A DNA stretch of 22,337 nucleotides from Rickettsiales bacterium (GTDB taxonomy: Bacteria > Pseudomonadota > Alphaproteobacteria > Rickettsiales > UBA3002), in the NCBI GenBank assembly GCA_002725445.1, contig PBPD01000016.1:1-22337 (forward strand), given 5' to 3'. Position 1 is the first letter of the stretch. The number at the start of each line of letters is the position of its first letter. The notes under the pieces are model-generated. The model saw only the letters and a list, made by a program, of their open reading frames with translations, had not been told where the DNA came from and ran no database searches. The translations under genes and the position numbers were made by a program. This document shows, one piece after another, positions 7,721-16,093 of this stretch.

Positions 7721-9871
7721 CTGCAAATAATCCACCGCCCGATCATAGCCAAACAACGCCAATAACAGGCGCACCGCTTTACCGCGCGCGCCTTGCAGCT
7801 GCGCGTCACGATGCAGCAGCAATTTCACATCGTCGCGTGCCATCAAAATCAGCTCGCGATGCACGGCAAAATCCACAAACCGGAATTGCGGCAATCCGCT
7901 TTGGCGCGTGCCCAGCACATCGCCCGCACCACGCAACAACAGATCCTCTTCCGCAATACGAAAACCATCATTGGTTTCGCGAATCACGCGCAGACGTTCC
8001 TTGGCGATATCGCTGCATTTCGAGCTATAAAGCAGCAGACAACTCGATTGTTTGTCGCCGCGCCCTACTCGCCCACGCAGCTGGTGCAGCTGGGCCAACC
8101 CAAATCGCTCGGCCTGCTCAATCACAATGATGGTCGCATCCGGCACATCCACCCCAACTTCAATTACTGTAGTGGCCACCAGCACATCATAGTGATCACC
8201 CGCAAAGCCTTGCATCACCTCTTCGCGTTCGGCCGGCTTCATACGACCATGCACCAAGCCCACCCGCTCGCCCAAAATGCGTTGCAGCACACGGTGGCGC
8301 TCTTCGGCCGCCGCCAGATCTCCTGTGGCAGAAAAGCTATCTGTCTCCTCAGATTCTTCAATCAGCGGACAAATCCAATAGGCTTTTGCACCCTGGCTCA
8401 ATGCGCGCTGCAAGCCTTGCACCACCTCGTCTATGCGGTCACGGTTTACGGTGCGCGTATCAATCGGCAGGCGGTTAGCGGGTTTTTCTGTCAATTGCGA
8501 GGTATCCATATCGCCGTAGGCCGTCATGGTGAGTGTGCGCGGAATAGGGGTTGCGGTCATCAGCAGCAAATGCGGCCTGTCACCTTTGGATGCCAGCGCA
8601 AGGCGCTGATTCACACCAAAACGATGTTGTTCATCAATCACAATGAGCGCTAAATCCTTAAACGCCACATCCTGCTGAAACAACGCATGTGTGCCAATGA
8701 GTATATCCACCTCGCCCGCTTGTGCCCGTGCCATTACCGCGTCGCGCTCTTTCTTGGGCATCTTGCCTGTCAACAATGCCGAGCTGGCATTTATCCCTTC
8801 CAACATCCGTGCGATGCTTGCTGCATGCTGGCGCGCCAGCAACTCCGTGGGTGCCATCAATGCACATTGTTTGCCTGCCGCCACCACGCGCAACATCGCC
8901 AGCAGGCACACCAACGTCTTTCCACTTCCTACATCCCCTTGCAGCAGGCGTAACATGCGATTGCCCGATGCCATGTCGGCATCGACCTCGGCCAGCACAT
9001 CCTGTTGACCCTTGGTCAGTGTAAAAGGCAATTGTGCAATGGTCGCATCGCGCAAATGGTCATTCGCTTCAATCGCAACACCCGCTTCTTTACGCTCTTC
9101 GGTGCGAATCAACGCCAACGCCAACTGGTTGGACAATATCTCATCATAGGCCAGCCGTTGCAGCACGGGGCTATTCTCGGCGAACGCATCCAGCGATTCT
9201 GGCGCATGCAAGCTGCGCAAGGCCTCATGCCACGCCGGCCACCCCTTTTGCTGGCGCACAGCATCTTCCAGCCATTCAGGCAATGGCTGCACTTTTGCCA
9301 GCGCCTGTGCCATCAATTTCAGCAGCATCTTGTTACTAATGCCATAGGTCAACGGATAGGTTGGCTCCAGCCGCGCCACCTGCTCCAACTGCTCCACTGG
9401 CACGGCTATGTCGGGATGTGTCATCTGCACCGAGCCGTCAAACCGCTCGCAGCGGCCGCTTATGGCGCGTTTTTGGCCTTCAGGAAATTGCTTGGTTAGG
9501 TAATCCCCCCGCGCATTGAAAAACACCAGCTGCATATCGCCACTCTCGTCATGACACTGAATGCGATAAGGCGGCCTGCGGCCTGCACGTCTGCCGGGCG
9601 GGCCTGGCATATGCTTATCCACGGTGACGATGAGCGTTGCCACCCCATCCAGCGGCGCTTCGGCAATGGTGAAGACCTTGCGCCTGTCCACCACCCCTGT
9701 GGGCAAGTGAAACAGCAAATCGCGCACCACAGGCGCTTTGCCAGTGGCATCCTGCTCCATAAACGGGCTGGCATAGCCCAGCAAGCGGTTAAGCGATTTT
9801 CGTACCGCAGGCCCCACCCCTTTCAGGTTGGCCACATCGGTAAAAAGCGGGAAAAGTTCCGCAGGGCGCAT
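7712..9871 (-). CDS. recG: ATP-dependent DNA helicase RecG
   Basis: RecG is a superfamily 2 double-strand DNA translocase that remodels stalled replication forks and branched recombination intermediates. The 719-residue protein starts with the 'LKGVGPAVRKSLNRL' element (16-30) and an OB-fold wedge domain (about 70-160). Helicase motifs follow: Walker A 'GDVGSGKT' (312-319), DEQH at 413-416, 'TATPIPRT' (439-446) and motif VI 'QLRGRVGRG' (597-605). The C-terminal part has 'DGFRIAEEDLLLRGAGD', the family's TRG-like region. The gene starts one base after the stop of the PAS/GGDEF-like gene, so both are probably one transcript. It converges on lpxB with a 6-base gap. Confidence 0.97.
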   Translation of the reverse strand: MRPAELFPLFTDVANLKGVGPAVRKSLNRLLGYASPFMEQDATGKAPVVRDLLFHLPTGVVDRRKVFTIAEAPLDGVATLIVTVDKHMPGPPGRRAGRRPPYRIQCHDESGDMQLVFFNARGDYLTKQFPEGQKRAISGRCERFDGSVQMTHPDIAVPVEQLEQVARLEPTYPLTYGISNKMLLKLMAQALAKVQPLPEWLEDAVRQQKGWPAWHEALRSLHAPESLDAFAENSPVLQRLAYDEILSNQLALALIRTEERKEAGVAIEANDHLRDATIAQLPFTLTKGQQDVLAEVDADMASGNRMLRLLQGDVGSGKTLVCLLAMLRVVAAGKQCALMAPTELLARQHAASIARMLEGINASSALLTGKMPKKERDAVMARAQAGEVDILIGTHALFQQDVAFKDLALIVIDEQHRFGVNQRLALASKGDRPHLLLMTATPIPRTLTMTAYGDMDTSQLTEKPANRLPIDTRTVNRDRIDEVVQGLQRALSQGAKAYWICPLIEESEETDSFSATGDLAAAEERHRVLQRILGERVGLVHGRMKPAEREEVMQGFAGDHYDVLVATTVIEVGVDVPDATIIVIEQAERFGLAQLHQLRGRVGRGDKQSSCLLLYSSKCSDIAKERLRVIRETNDGFRIAEEDLLLRGAGDVLGTRQSGLPQFRFVDFAVHRELILMARDDVKLLLHRDAQLQGARGKAVRLLLALFGYDRAVDYLQAG

Positions 9872-9872
9872 G

Positions 9873-10775
9873 CTAGCTCAGGTCAATCAGTTTGTTACGA
9901 TCATCGGAATCCAGCGCCCCCATAGCATCTTCGCCAATGCCCAGCAGATCAGACGCAGACTCTCCAGCCATCGGCATAAAACCAATCGAAATCGTCACCG
10001 AAAAGTCAGACTTACCGCCAAACACAATACGGTGCTGGTGAATAAACCAACGCAGGCGATTGAGCACCACACGCGCCGACTCGGGCGTGATATCCATGAG
10101 CAGCACAGCCAGCAGGTTATCGCCAACACGGCAGACAATATCGTCCGAACGCAGTTTACTACGACAGCAATTGCCGGCATGTTTCAGCAATTCCAGACAT
10201 TGCCGCTTGCCATAATGCTCCACATTACTTTCATGACGATCCACGCGCAGCATCGCAAAACAGGCCTTCATATCGTGGCTGTTAATATAGTTATTCAGCA
10301 ACTCCACCGCCTGTTCAGCAGAGTAACGGTCAGGCAGGCCGGTCACATCGTCCAGCACCATGCGGCCTTCCAGATTGGACTGCAGCATCTCTCGCATACT
10401 GTCTTTTTCGCGCTCTTCGCGCTCGTCCAGCACCACCAGACGGAACCAATGATGCGCATCGCGCGCTTCGGTGCGGTCAATTTTGATATCTACAGGCAGT
10501 AATGCACCGTCTTTTGCCTTCAACTTAAAGCTGCGCACGCGCCCCAACACCTCATCCAGATCCTGCGCGCTATCTTCAAACTCCAGATAATCTTCAATCG
10601 CCTCAACGATCGCATCGCCGAGCACATGTTGCAACGGCACGCCCGTCAGCTCAACCGCCGGATAACCCAGCATAGCCGCCGCTTCTTCGGTAATATCGTC
10701 AATATTTACGGTACGTTTGGCATTATTCTGACAAACAATAATCGCTGCATCGCCTTTGCGGGCTACTTCATCCAT
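9873..10775 (-). CDS. PAS protein with degenerate GGDEF domain, possible c-di-GMP receptor
   Basis: The 300-residue cytoplasmic protein has a PAS domain (about 8-120, 'EEAAAMLGYPAVELTGVPL') and then a GGDEF-family domain (about 138-299) starting 'LDDVTGLPDRY' and ending with 'ISIGF'. The signature is broken: GGDEF reads GDNLL (218-222), and the first metal-binding Asp is Arg177 ('AMLRVDRH'). Cyclic di-GMP synthesis is therefore not expected. The product-binding I-site RxxD is intact at 209-212 (RSDD), exactly five residues before the signature, as in active enzymes such as PleD. I infer a sensor or c-di-GMP-binding effector; PopA of Caulobacter is a known case of that kind. No membrane segment is seen. 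It precedes recG by one base. Confidence 0.8.
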   Translation of the reverse strand: MDEVARKGDAAIIVCQNNAKRTVNIDDITEEAAAMLGYPAVELTGVPLQHVLGDAIVEAIEDYLEFEDSAQDLDEVLGRVRSFKLKAKDGALLPVDIKIDRTEARDAHHWFRLVVLDEREEREKDSMREMLQSNLEGRMVLDDVTGLPDRYSAEQAVELLNNYINSHDMKACFAMLRVDRHESNVEHYGKRQCLELLKHAGNCCRSKLRSDDIVCRVGDNLLAVLLMDITPESARVVLNRLRWFIHQHRIVFGGKSDFSVTISIGFMPMAGESASDLLGIGEDAMGALDSDDRNKLIDLS

Positions 10776-10809
10776 TATGTTTTACCCTGCCGCTTTTGCG
10801 CGGAAATAG

Positions 10810-10837
10810 TTGAACCTGCCTAAAAAGGCATTATCTT
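10810..10837 (+). promoter_or_regulatory. Candidate sigma-70 promoter of sdhE-mfd
   Basis: -35 TTGAAC (10810-10815) and -10 TATCTT (10832-10837) are separated by 16 bases. The spacer contains a perfect dyad, TGCCT-aaaa-AGGCA (10817-10830), which could be an operator. Transcription would begin near 10844, about 20 bases before the sdhE ATG. Judged by eye from consensus only. Confidence 0.45.
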
Positions 10838-10859
10838 CACCAAGATTTACTTTACACAA
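10830..10859 (-). promoter_or_regulatory. Candidate sigma-70 promoter of the PAS/GGDEF-recG unit
   Basis: Read on the minus strand, -35 TTGTGT (10859-10854) and -10 GATAAT (10835-10830) are separated by 18 bases. Its -10 shares bases 10832-10835 with the -10 of the opposing sdhE promoter, so the two promoters face each other over the same bases. Judged by eye from consensus only. Confidence 0.45.
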
Positions 10860-10864
10860 ACAGA

Positions 10865-11140
10865 ATGACAATGACAGAGATTTTAGACCCGCGCCGCAAA
10901 CGCCTGCATTATCGCAGCTGGCATCGTGGCTGTAGAGAAACAGATTTGATCCTCGGCGCCTTTTGCGATGAGTATCTGGCCGATATGGATGATGCACAGC
11001 TCGATACGTTCGAAGACTTCCTTGAAGAGGATGACAAACTTATCTGGTATTGGATTATCGAGCAGGAAGCGCCCGAACGCGCCGACTTCACTCCCATTGT
11101 TGAACGGTTGCGCCATTTCCGCGACTACTCTCCGGCGTAA
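10865..11140 (+). CDS. sdhE: FAD assembly factor SdhE (succinate dehydrogenase)
   Basis: SdhE (Sdh5/CptB family, DUF339) helps attach FAD covalently to the SdhA flavoprotein of succinate dehydrogenase. The 91-residue protein is a small all-helical cytoplasmic protein. The key signature RGxxExD is present as 'RGCRETD' (21-27) after the family's 'RRKRLHYRSWHRG'. 'LEEDDKLIWYWII' (about 53-65) is the second conserved block. Two ATGs, 10865 and 10871, are possible, and neither has a clear Shine-Dalgarno sequence. mfd starts three bases after its stop, so the two are co-transcribed. The pairing with mfd and a divergent recG is common in alphaproteobacteria and need not imply a shared function. Confidence 0.93.
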   Translation: MTMTEILDPRRKRLHYRSWHRGCRETDLILGAFCDEYLADMDDAQLDTFEDFLEEDDKLIWYWIIEQEAPERADFTPIVERLRHFRDYSPA

Positions 11141-11143
11141 ATC

Positions 11144-14100
11144 ATGTTATTACCCGCGCCCCTCATCCATCCGCTCGCACCCGACGAGCACCACACCGTC
11201 TATGGCGTGCCGCATGGCACCCAAGCCCTTGCTCTCACCGAGCTTGCGCGCAAGCATAACGCCCCGGTTATTCACATCAGCAATCAGGACCGCGACATGG
11301 TGGCCGCTGCGCAGGCTGCGCAGTTCTTTGCGCCCGATATGCCATGCTACCAGCTACCCGCATGGGACTGCCTGCCTTATGACCGTGTATCGCCGAGCAC
11401 CAACATTACCGCACAGCGTCTGCACACATTGTCGCAATTGGCCGCTGCCGACACCAAGCAACCGATGCTTATTTTCACTACCGTCAGCGCTGCGATTCAA
11501 AAACTGCCATCCAAAGCGCTGATTCAACAAAGCAGCTTTGTGCTCAAAGTCGGTTCGGATATCTCGGTCGACGCACTCAGCCATTACTTGGCGCATCACG
11601 GCTATCACCGTAACGCCAAGGCGATGGAGCCGGGGGAATTCGCCATGCGCGGTAGCATCATCGACATTTTCCCACCCGGCGCAGAAGAAGGCATCCGCCT
11701 CGATTTATTTGGCGAAGAGATTGAGTCTATTCGCTGCTATGATCCGCTCAGCCAGATAAGCGACAGCCATCTGAAGGAATACACATTGCAGCCAGTCAGT
11801 GAAGTGCTGCTGAATGACGACACTATCAGCCGTTTTCGCAGTGGCTACCGCGAGCATTTTGGTGCTGTTACCAAATCCGATCCGCTCTATGAATCGATAT
11901 CAGCGGGTCACACGCACCCCGGCATGGAGCATTGGCTGCCGCTGTTTTACGAATCACTCGACACTGTGTTCGATTATGTGCCCTCGGCCATCATTTGCCA
12001 CGATCATCAAACCGAGCAAACCCGCCAGGAACGCTACGACCTGCTGAATGATTATTACGATGCGCGCAAGACCAACGCCCAGCAAAAAGGCGACACCGCG
12101 CCCTACCATGCACTGCCGCCATCGCAGCTATATTTGCTGCCAGAGGCATGGCAGAAACGCAACGCGCAACACCCACAGCTTGAATTCTCGCCGTTCCGAC
12201 CGCCTGAGAATGCGTCTGAGCAGGCAGCGCAGCTACCCCTGCGCCATAGTCAGAACTTTGCTTCGGTACGCCAGCAAAAAAATGGCGATGTGTGGGCAGC
12301 CGTCAAAAACACCGTGCGCGATGCGGCCAAACCTATCCTCTTCACCTCCAACAGCCCCGGCAGCGCCGAGCGCTTACGCAAGATGCTGGCCGAGCATGGT
12401 GTGAATGTGCAGGAAATCACGCATTGGCGCCAGACACATAAACTCACCACCAAAACGCCCGGCCTTGCCGAACTGGCGATAGAACGCGGCTTCGAAACCC
12501 CGCAATTGCTGGTGTTTAGCGAGCAGGACATTCTTGGCGAGCGCATCATTCGCACCCAGAAACGCCGCCGCAAGTCCGAAGCCTTCATGGCCGAGGCCGC
12601 CACCATCAGCGAAGGCGAGCTGATTGTGCATAAAGAGCACGGCATAGGCCGCTTTGAAGGGCTGATTACACTCGACGTCAACAACACACGCCACGACTGC
12701 CTGAAGCTTGTATATGCATGCGACGATAAATTATTCCTGCCAGTTGAAAATATCGACATGATCAGCCGCTATGGCAGTGAAGACAGCGAAAGCCAACTCG
12801 ACAAGCTGGGCGGAGTGAACTGGCAAAAACGCAAGGCCTTGCTGAAGAACCGTATTAAGCTGGCCGCCGAAGAATTGCTAAAAATTGCCGCGCGCCGCCT
12901 GACACGCCCTGCCCCGCAATTAACCCCACCGCAAGGCCTGTATGAAGAATTCGTCAGCCGCTTCCCTTATCAGGAAACCGAGGAACAGCTGGCCGCCATA
13001 CAAGATGTGCTGGATGATCTGGCCAAAGGCACACCGATGGATCGCCTGATTTGCGGAGATGTAGGCTTTGGTAAAACCGAGGTGGCTATGCGCGCTGCAT
13101 TTGCAGCGGCGAGTGCCGACAAGCCAGTGCAAGTGGCCATCATCACCCCCACCACACTGCTTGCCCGCCAACACTACAAAAACTTCAGCGAGCGTTTCAA
13201 AGACTTCCCCATCACGGTGCGGCAGCTCTCGCGGCTGGTTTCCACCAAAGATGCCAAGCAAACCCGCGATGATCTGAAAGAAGGGCGGGTCGACATTGTG
13301 ATTGGCACGCACGCCTTGCTGAGCAAACAGGTGGACTTTAAAAAACTGGGGCTATTGATTGTTGATGAGGAACAGCATTTCGGCGTGGCACAGAAAGAAA
13401 AGCTGAAAAAAATGCGCTCTCAAGTGCATGTGCTCACCTTGTCCGCGACCCCGATTCCGCGTACACTGCAAATGTCGCTCACGGGCGTGCGCGAACTATC
13501 CCTTATTACCACACCGCCCGTAGACCGTCTGGCCGTGCGCAGCTTTGTCATGCCCTATGACGAGCTGGTGGTGCGCGAAGCAATCCTGCGTGAGTATCAC
13601 CGCGGCGGCAAAACCTTCTATGTGACACCGCGCATTAAATACATGGCCGAGCTGCATAGCCACCTGAAAGAGCTGGTGCCAGAGATCAAAATCGCTGCCG
13701 CACACGGCCAAATGACGCCCAAAGAACTCGATGAGATTATGAACGAGTTTTACGATGGCAAATATGATCTGCTACTCTCCACTGCGATCATCGAGTCGGG
13801 CATCGACATCCCCACCGCCAACACCATGATTATTGACCGCGCAGATATGCTAGGGTTGGCTCAGCTCTATCAATTGCGTGGCCGCGTAGGGCGTAGCAAA
13901 ACCCGTGCCTATGCCTATTTCACCCTGCCACACCGCAAGCAGCTGACCAACAACGCCATCAAGCGCCTGGAGGTCATGCAAACGCTCGATACATTAGGCG
14001 CAGGCTTCAATCTGGCCAGCCACGACATGGACATTCGCGGCTTTGGTAACTTACTGGGCGACGAACAATCCGGCCATATCCGTGAAGTGGGCGTAGAGCT

Positions 14101-14626
14101 TTATCAGCACATGCTGGAAGAAGCCGTTGAAAAAGCCAAACGCCAGCAAACCGGACAGGACGATGCAGGCGAAGACGATTGGAGCCCGCAGATAAAACTG
14201 GGCAGTTCGGTGCTTATTCCCGAAAGCTATGTCAGTGATTTATCGCTGCGTATGGGGCTATATCGCCGCGCCGCCAGCCTGCACGATGAAGGCGATATTG
14301 AAAGCTTCGCGGCCGAGCTGGTAGACCGTTTTGGCCCAATGCCGGAGGAAGTGGAGCATTTCTTCGAGATTATCCGCATTAAGCAGCTATGCAAGAAAGC
14401 CGGCGTAGAACGCATTGACGCAGGGCCAAAAGGCGCTGTCCTCACCTTCCGTGGCGACAGCTTCCATAATCCACATGCCTTGCTCAAACATATTGCCGCG
14501 CACCCGCGTAACTATAAACTACGCGCCGACCAAAAGCTGGTGGTGCTGGCTGAGTGGAAAACGCCCTGCGAAAAAATGCAGGGCGTCAACCAATCCGTTG
14601 CGCAAATTGCGCAGCTCGCCGCTTAA
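11144..14626 (+). CDS. mfd: Transcription-repair coupling factor Mfd
   Basis: Mfd removes RNA polymerase stalled at DNA damage and recruits UvrA. The 1160-residue length is normal. The N-terminal UvrB-like module contains 'LPAWDCLPYDRVSPS' and 'FAMRGSIIDIFPPGAEEGIRLDLFG'. The RNA polymerase-interaction domain starts near 489 ('EGELIVHKEHGIGRFEGL'). The RecG-like translocase has Walker A 'GDVGFGKT' (638-645), DEEQ (741-744), 'LSATPIPRTLQMSL' and 'QLRGRVGRS'. After it comes 'DTLGAGFNLASHDMDIRG', the translocation motif. The C-terminal TRCF domain includes 'IPESYVSDLSLRMGLYRR'. The start lies three bases after sdhE. Its TAA overlaps the stop of the convergent outer-membrane gene. Confidence 0.98.
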   Translation: MLLPAPLIHPLAPDEHHTVYGVPHGTQALALTELARKHNAPVIHISNQDRDMVAAAQAAQFFAPDMPCYQLPAWDCLPYDRVSPSTNITAQRLHTLSQLAAADTKQPMLIFTTVSAAIQKLPSKALIQQSSFVLKVGSDISVDALSHYLAHHGYHRNAKAMEPGEFAMRGSIIDIFPPGAEEGIRLDLFGEEIESIRCYDPLSQISDSHLKEYTLQPVSEVLLNDDTISRFRSGYREHFGAVTKSDPLYESISAGHTHPGMEHWLPLFYESLDTVFDYVPSAIICHDHQTEQTRQERYDLLNDYYDARKTNAQQKGDTAPYHALPPSQLYLLPEAWQKRNAQHPQLEFSPFRPPENASEQAAQLPLRHSQNFASVRQQKNGDVWAAVKNTVRDAAKPILFTSNSPGSAERLRKMLAEHGVNVQEITHWRQTHKLTTKTPGLAELAIERGFETPQLLVFSEQDILGERIIRTQKRRRKSEAFMAEAATISEGELIVHKEHGIGRFEGLITLDVNNTRHDCLKLVYACDDKLFLPVENIDMISRYGSEDSESQLDKLGGVNWQKRKALLKNRIKLAAEELLKIAARRLTRPAPQLTPPQGLYEEFVSRFPYQETEEQLAAIQDVLDDLAKGTPMDRLICGDVGFGKTEVAMRAAFAAASADKPVQVAIITPTTLLARQHYKNFSERFKDFPITVRQLSRLVSTKDAKQTRDDLKEGRVDIVIGTHALLSKQVDFKKLGLLIVDEEQHFGVAQKEKLKKMRSQVHVLTLSATPIPRTLQMSLTGVRELSLITTPPVDRLAVRSFVMPYDELVVREAILREYHRGGKTFYVTPRIKYMAELHSHLKELVPEIKIAAAHGQMTPKELDEIMNEFYDGKYDLLLSTAIIESGIDIPTANTMIIDRADMLGLAQLYQLRGRVGRSKTRAYAYFTLPHRKQLTNNAIKRLEVMQTLDTLGAGFNLASHDMDIRGFGNLLGDEQSGHIREVGVELYQHMLEEAVEKAKRQQTGQDDAGEDDWSPQIKLGSSVLIPESYVSDLSLRMGLYRRAASLHDEGDIESFAAELVDRFGPMPEEVEHFFEIIRIKQLCKKAGVERIDAGPKGAVLTFRGDSFHNPHALLKHIAAHPRNYKLRADQKLVVLAEWKTPCEKMQGVNQSVAQIAQLAA

Positions 14627-15630
14627 AACGCGTATTGCCAACCCAGCGTCAGGCGATAGTCGGTTTCCAGCTGTGGCCCATCCAGATCCTGATACACAGG
14701 CACACCAAACTCGAACGCCAAACGGTGATCTTTCAACCCGCCATCCTGCGCCAGCAGATTCACCCCTACCAGAGCATCCACACGTGTACCGCCACGCAAT
14801 GCCGGATCAGCGGTGGCAATCATCATCGGGTTCAACTCAGGGTCTGCACCGTCAATATCCTCCCAATGCGTACCATCCAGTCGTGCTGACACCGACAGAT
14901 ATTCGTTGAGATTACGCGCCAGCCATGTGGTGGCGTGATAGCTATTGCCCAAATGATAATCCTCGGAGTTGTCATACAGGCGGAATGTGGCATCTGCCTG
15001 CCCACCCAGCGACCAGCCATCCATATTATGCACATAGGTCAGGCCAAGCATCGGGTCAAACGTGCCCGAGCCTAACTGCATAGGATAAGGCAATTTGGCA
15101 TTGGCGTTCATAGGGGTGGCACCGCGCTCGTCAATGCTGCCCGTTGGCAGGCTTACGTTGAAATTGAGGTGAAAGACGTCGCGGTCATCCACATCATTCA
15201 AACGATACATACCGCCCAGCTTCACATCGCCCAGCCCTTTGGTTTCAGTCGAAAACTGCATGCCCATACGGGTCACATGATCCATCTGCTTGCGCACATA
15301 AGGCGCCATCACCATGGCGGTGAAATCATCGCTCACCCCATACATCAAGCCAAACATGTGCATTTCCATGCGCATTTCCTGCGGCGCCACCATATAGTTC
15401 GACAGCACCTCCGACTCACTCAAACGGTCTGTGCCGTCACGGTTGCCGTCCATCATCATGCTGCTATAGCGATAGGACGTCATCCACTCGCCTTCTTTAT
15501 GCATGTGATCGCCCATCACCCCAATAGGGGCATGACCTGTTGGCAAACTCTTAAACGAAGATAGATCCTGTGCATGGGCTGCACCAGCCATTGCGCCTGC
15601 GGCCAGCAGGCTTGTCATTACAAAACGCAT
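14623..15630 (-). CDS. Methionine-rich outer-membrane beta-barrel of the MetA/phenol-degradation transporter type
   Basis: A 335-residue exported protein with a signal peptide at 1-20 (ending AHA before Gln21) and a C-terminal 'LGWQYAF' ending in Phe, as in outer-membrane barrels. Alternating hydrophobic strands run throughout. The segment 39-124 carries 17 Met residues with several His ('VMGDHMHKEGEWM', 'SMMMDGNRDGTD', 'MRMEMHMFGLMYG'). It resembles the proteobacterial 'transporter' group assigned to the Phenol_MetA_deg Pfam family; this is from memory, not a search. GGAGAG lies four bases before the ATG. It follows the DUF2946-like gene by 45 bases and probably forms an operon with it. A role in binding or passing soft metals such as copper is inferred from composition and neighbour. 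Confidence 0.8.
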   Translation of the reverse strand: MRFVMTSLLAAGAMAGAAHAQDLSSFKSLPTGHAPIGVMGDHMHKEGEWMTSYRYSSMMMDGNRDGTDRLSESEVLSNYMVAPQEMRMEMHMFGLMYGVSDDFTAMVMAPYVRKQMDHVTRMGMQFSTETKGLGDVKLGGMYRLNDVDDRDVFHLNFNVSLPTGSIDERGATPMNANAKLPYPMQLGSGTFDPMLGLTYVHNMDGWSLGGQADATFRLYDNSEDYHLGNSYHATTWLARNLNEYLSVSARLDGTHWEDIDGADPELNPMMIATADPALRGGTRVDALVGVNLLAQDGGLKDHRLAFEFGVPVYQDLDGPQLETDYRLTLGWQYAF

Positions 15631-15675
15631 ATTTCTCTCCTGTAGCGTGTAATTGATCTAAGCAAAAATAGAAGG

Positions 15676-16059
15676 TTAGACCGCTACAGGGGGTGCACGC
15701 GTGTGATAGCACCGCGAGGTGTGATTCTGCCACTGCATCTGTTCGGGCACATCACGCAGCCTTTCAGCTGGCAGGCTGGGAGCAGCCGCATGCGCCGAAG
15801 AGGTCGCAGGCAGAGATATCACATTGAAATAATTACATACCGGACAATCGATCTGGCGCATTTCAGGCGCGCCATTTTCATCAACCTTGTCACTCAGTTG
15901 AATATAGCGCAGGCCATTGGCGCTACAAATCGGCATCGCAAAGGCCGAGGCATTATGCCCATACAGCGACGCCATGAGCGAAAAGCTAAGCGGCAACAGC
16001 CACTTAACCAACCACATAACGGCCATGCCTCGGGCAACCATGCGCTTTGCGTTTGTCAT
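15676..16059 (-). CDS. DUF2946-like exported protein with CPVC motif
   Basis: The 127-residue protein has a basic start and one hydrophobic segment (about 12-32), which would act as a signal peptide or membrane anchor. It then has Cys45 in 'PICSANGLRYIQL' and a CxxC motif, Cys72-Pro-Val-Cys75, followed by a low-complexity Ala/Pro stretch and a C-terminal 'RAPP'. This order (hydrophobic N terminus, C-x-x-G-L, D-C-P-x-C, final R-[AG]-P-P) fits the DUF2946 family as I remember it. Such genes often sit near copper genes; the biochemical role is unknown. The exact start is uncertain, because Met7, Met12 or Met15 are also possible and no clear Shine-Dalgarno sequence is seen. It heads the two-gene unit with the methionine-rich barrel. 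Confidence 0.7.
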   Translation of the reverse strand: MTNAKRMVARGMAVMWLVKWLLPLSFSLMASLYGHNASAFAMPICSANGLRYIQLSDKVDENGAPEMRQIDCPVCNYFNVISLPATSSAHAAAPSLPAERLRDVPEQMQWQNHTSRCYHTRAPPVAV

Positions 16060-16093
16060 GCCACTCTGTTACAGCACACCGCAATTTTGCGCA

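Noticed and set aside
7793..8653. A 286-codon open frame on the plus strand opposite recG
   Set aside because: It lies wholly antisense to well-supported recG helicase motifs. Its peptide is rich in His, Gln and Cys with no recognisable domain, as expected from the reverse of a codon-biased gene.
9828..10502. A 224-codon open frame on the plus strand opposite the PAS/GGDEF-like gene and the start of recG
   Set aside because: It spans the junction of two real minus-strand genes and has a His/Gln-rich composition and no domain. It is a shadow frame.
10817..10830. TGCCT-aaaa-AGGCA as an intrinsic terminator
   Set aside because: No gene ends here on either strand. It sits between two divergent starts, so an operator or a chance dyad is more likely.
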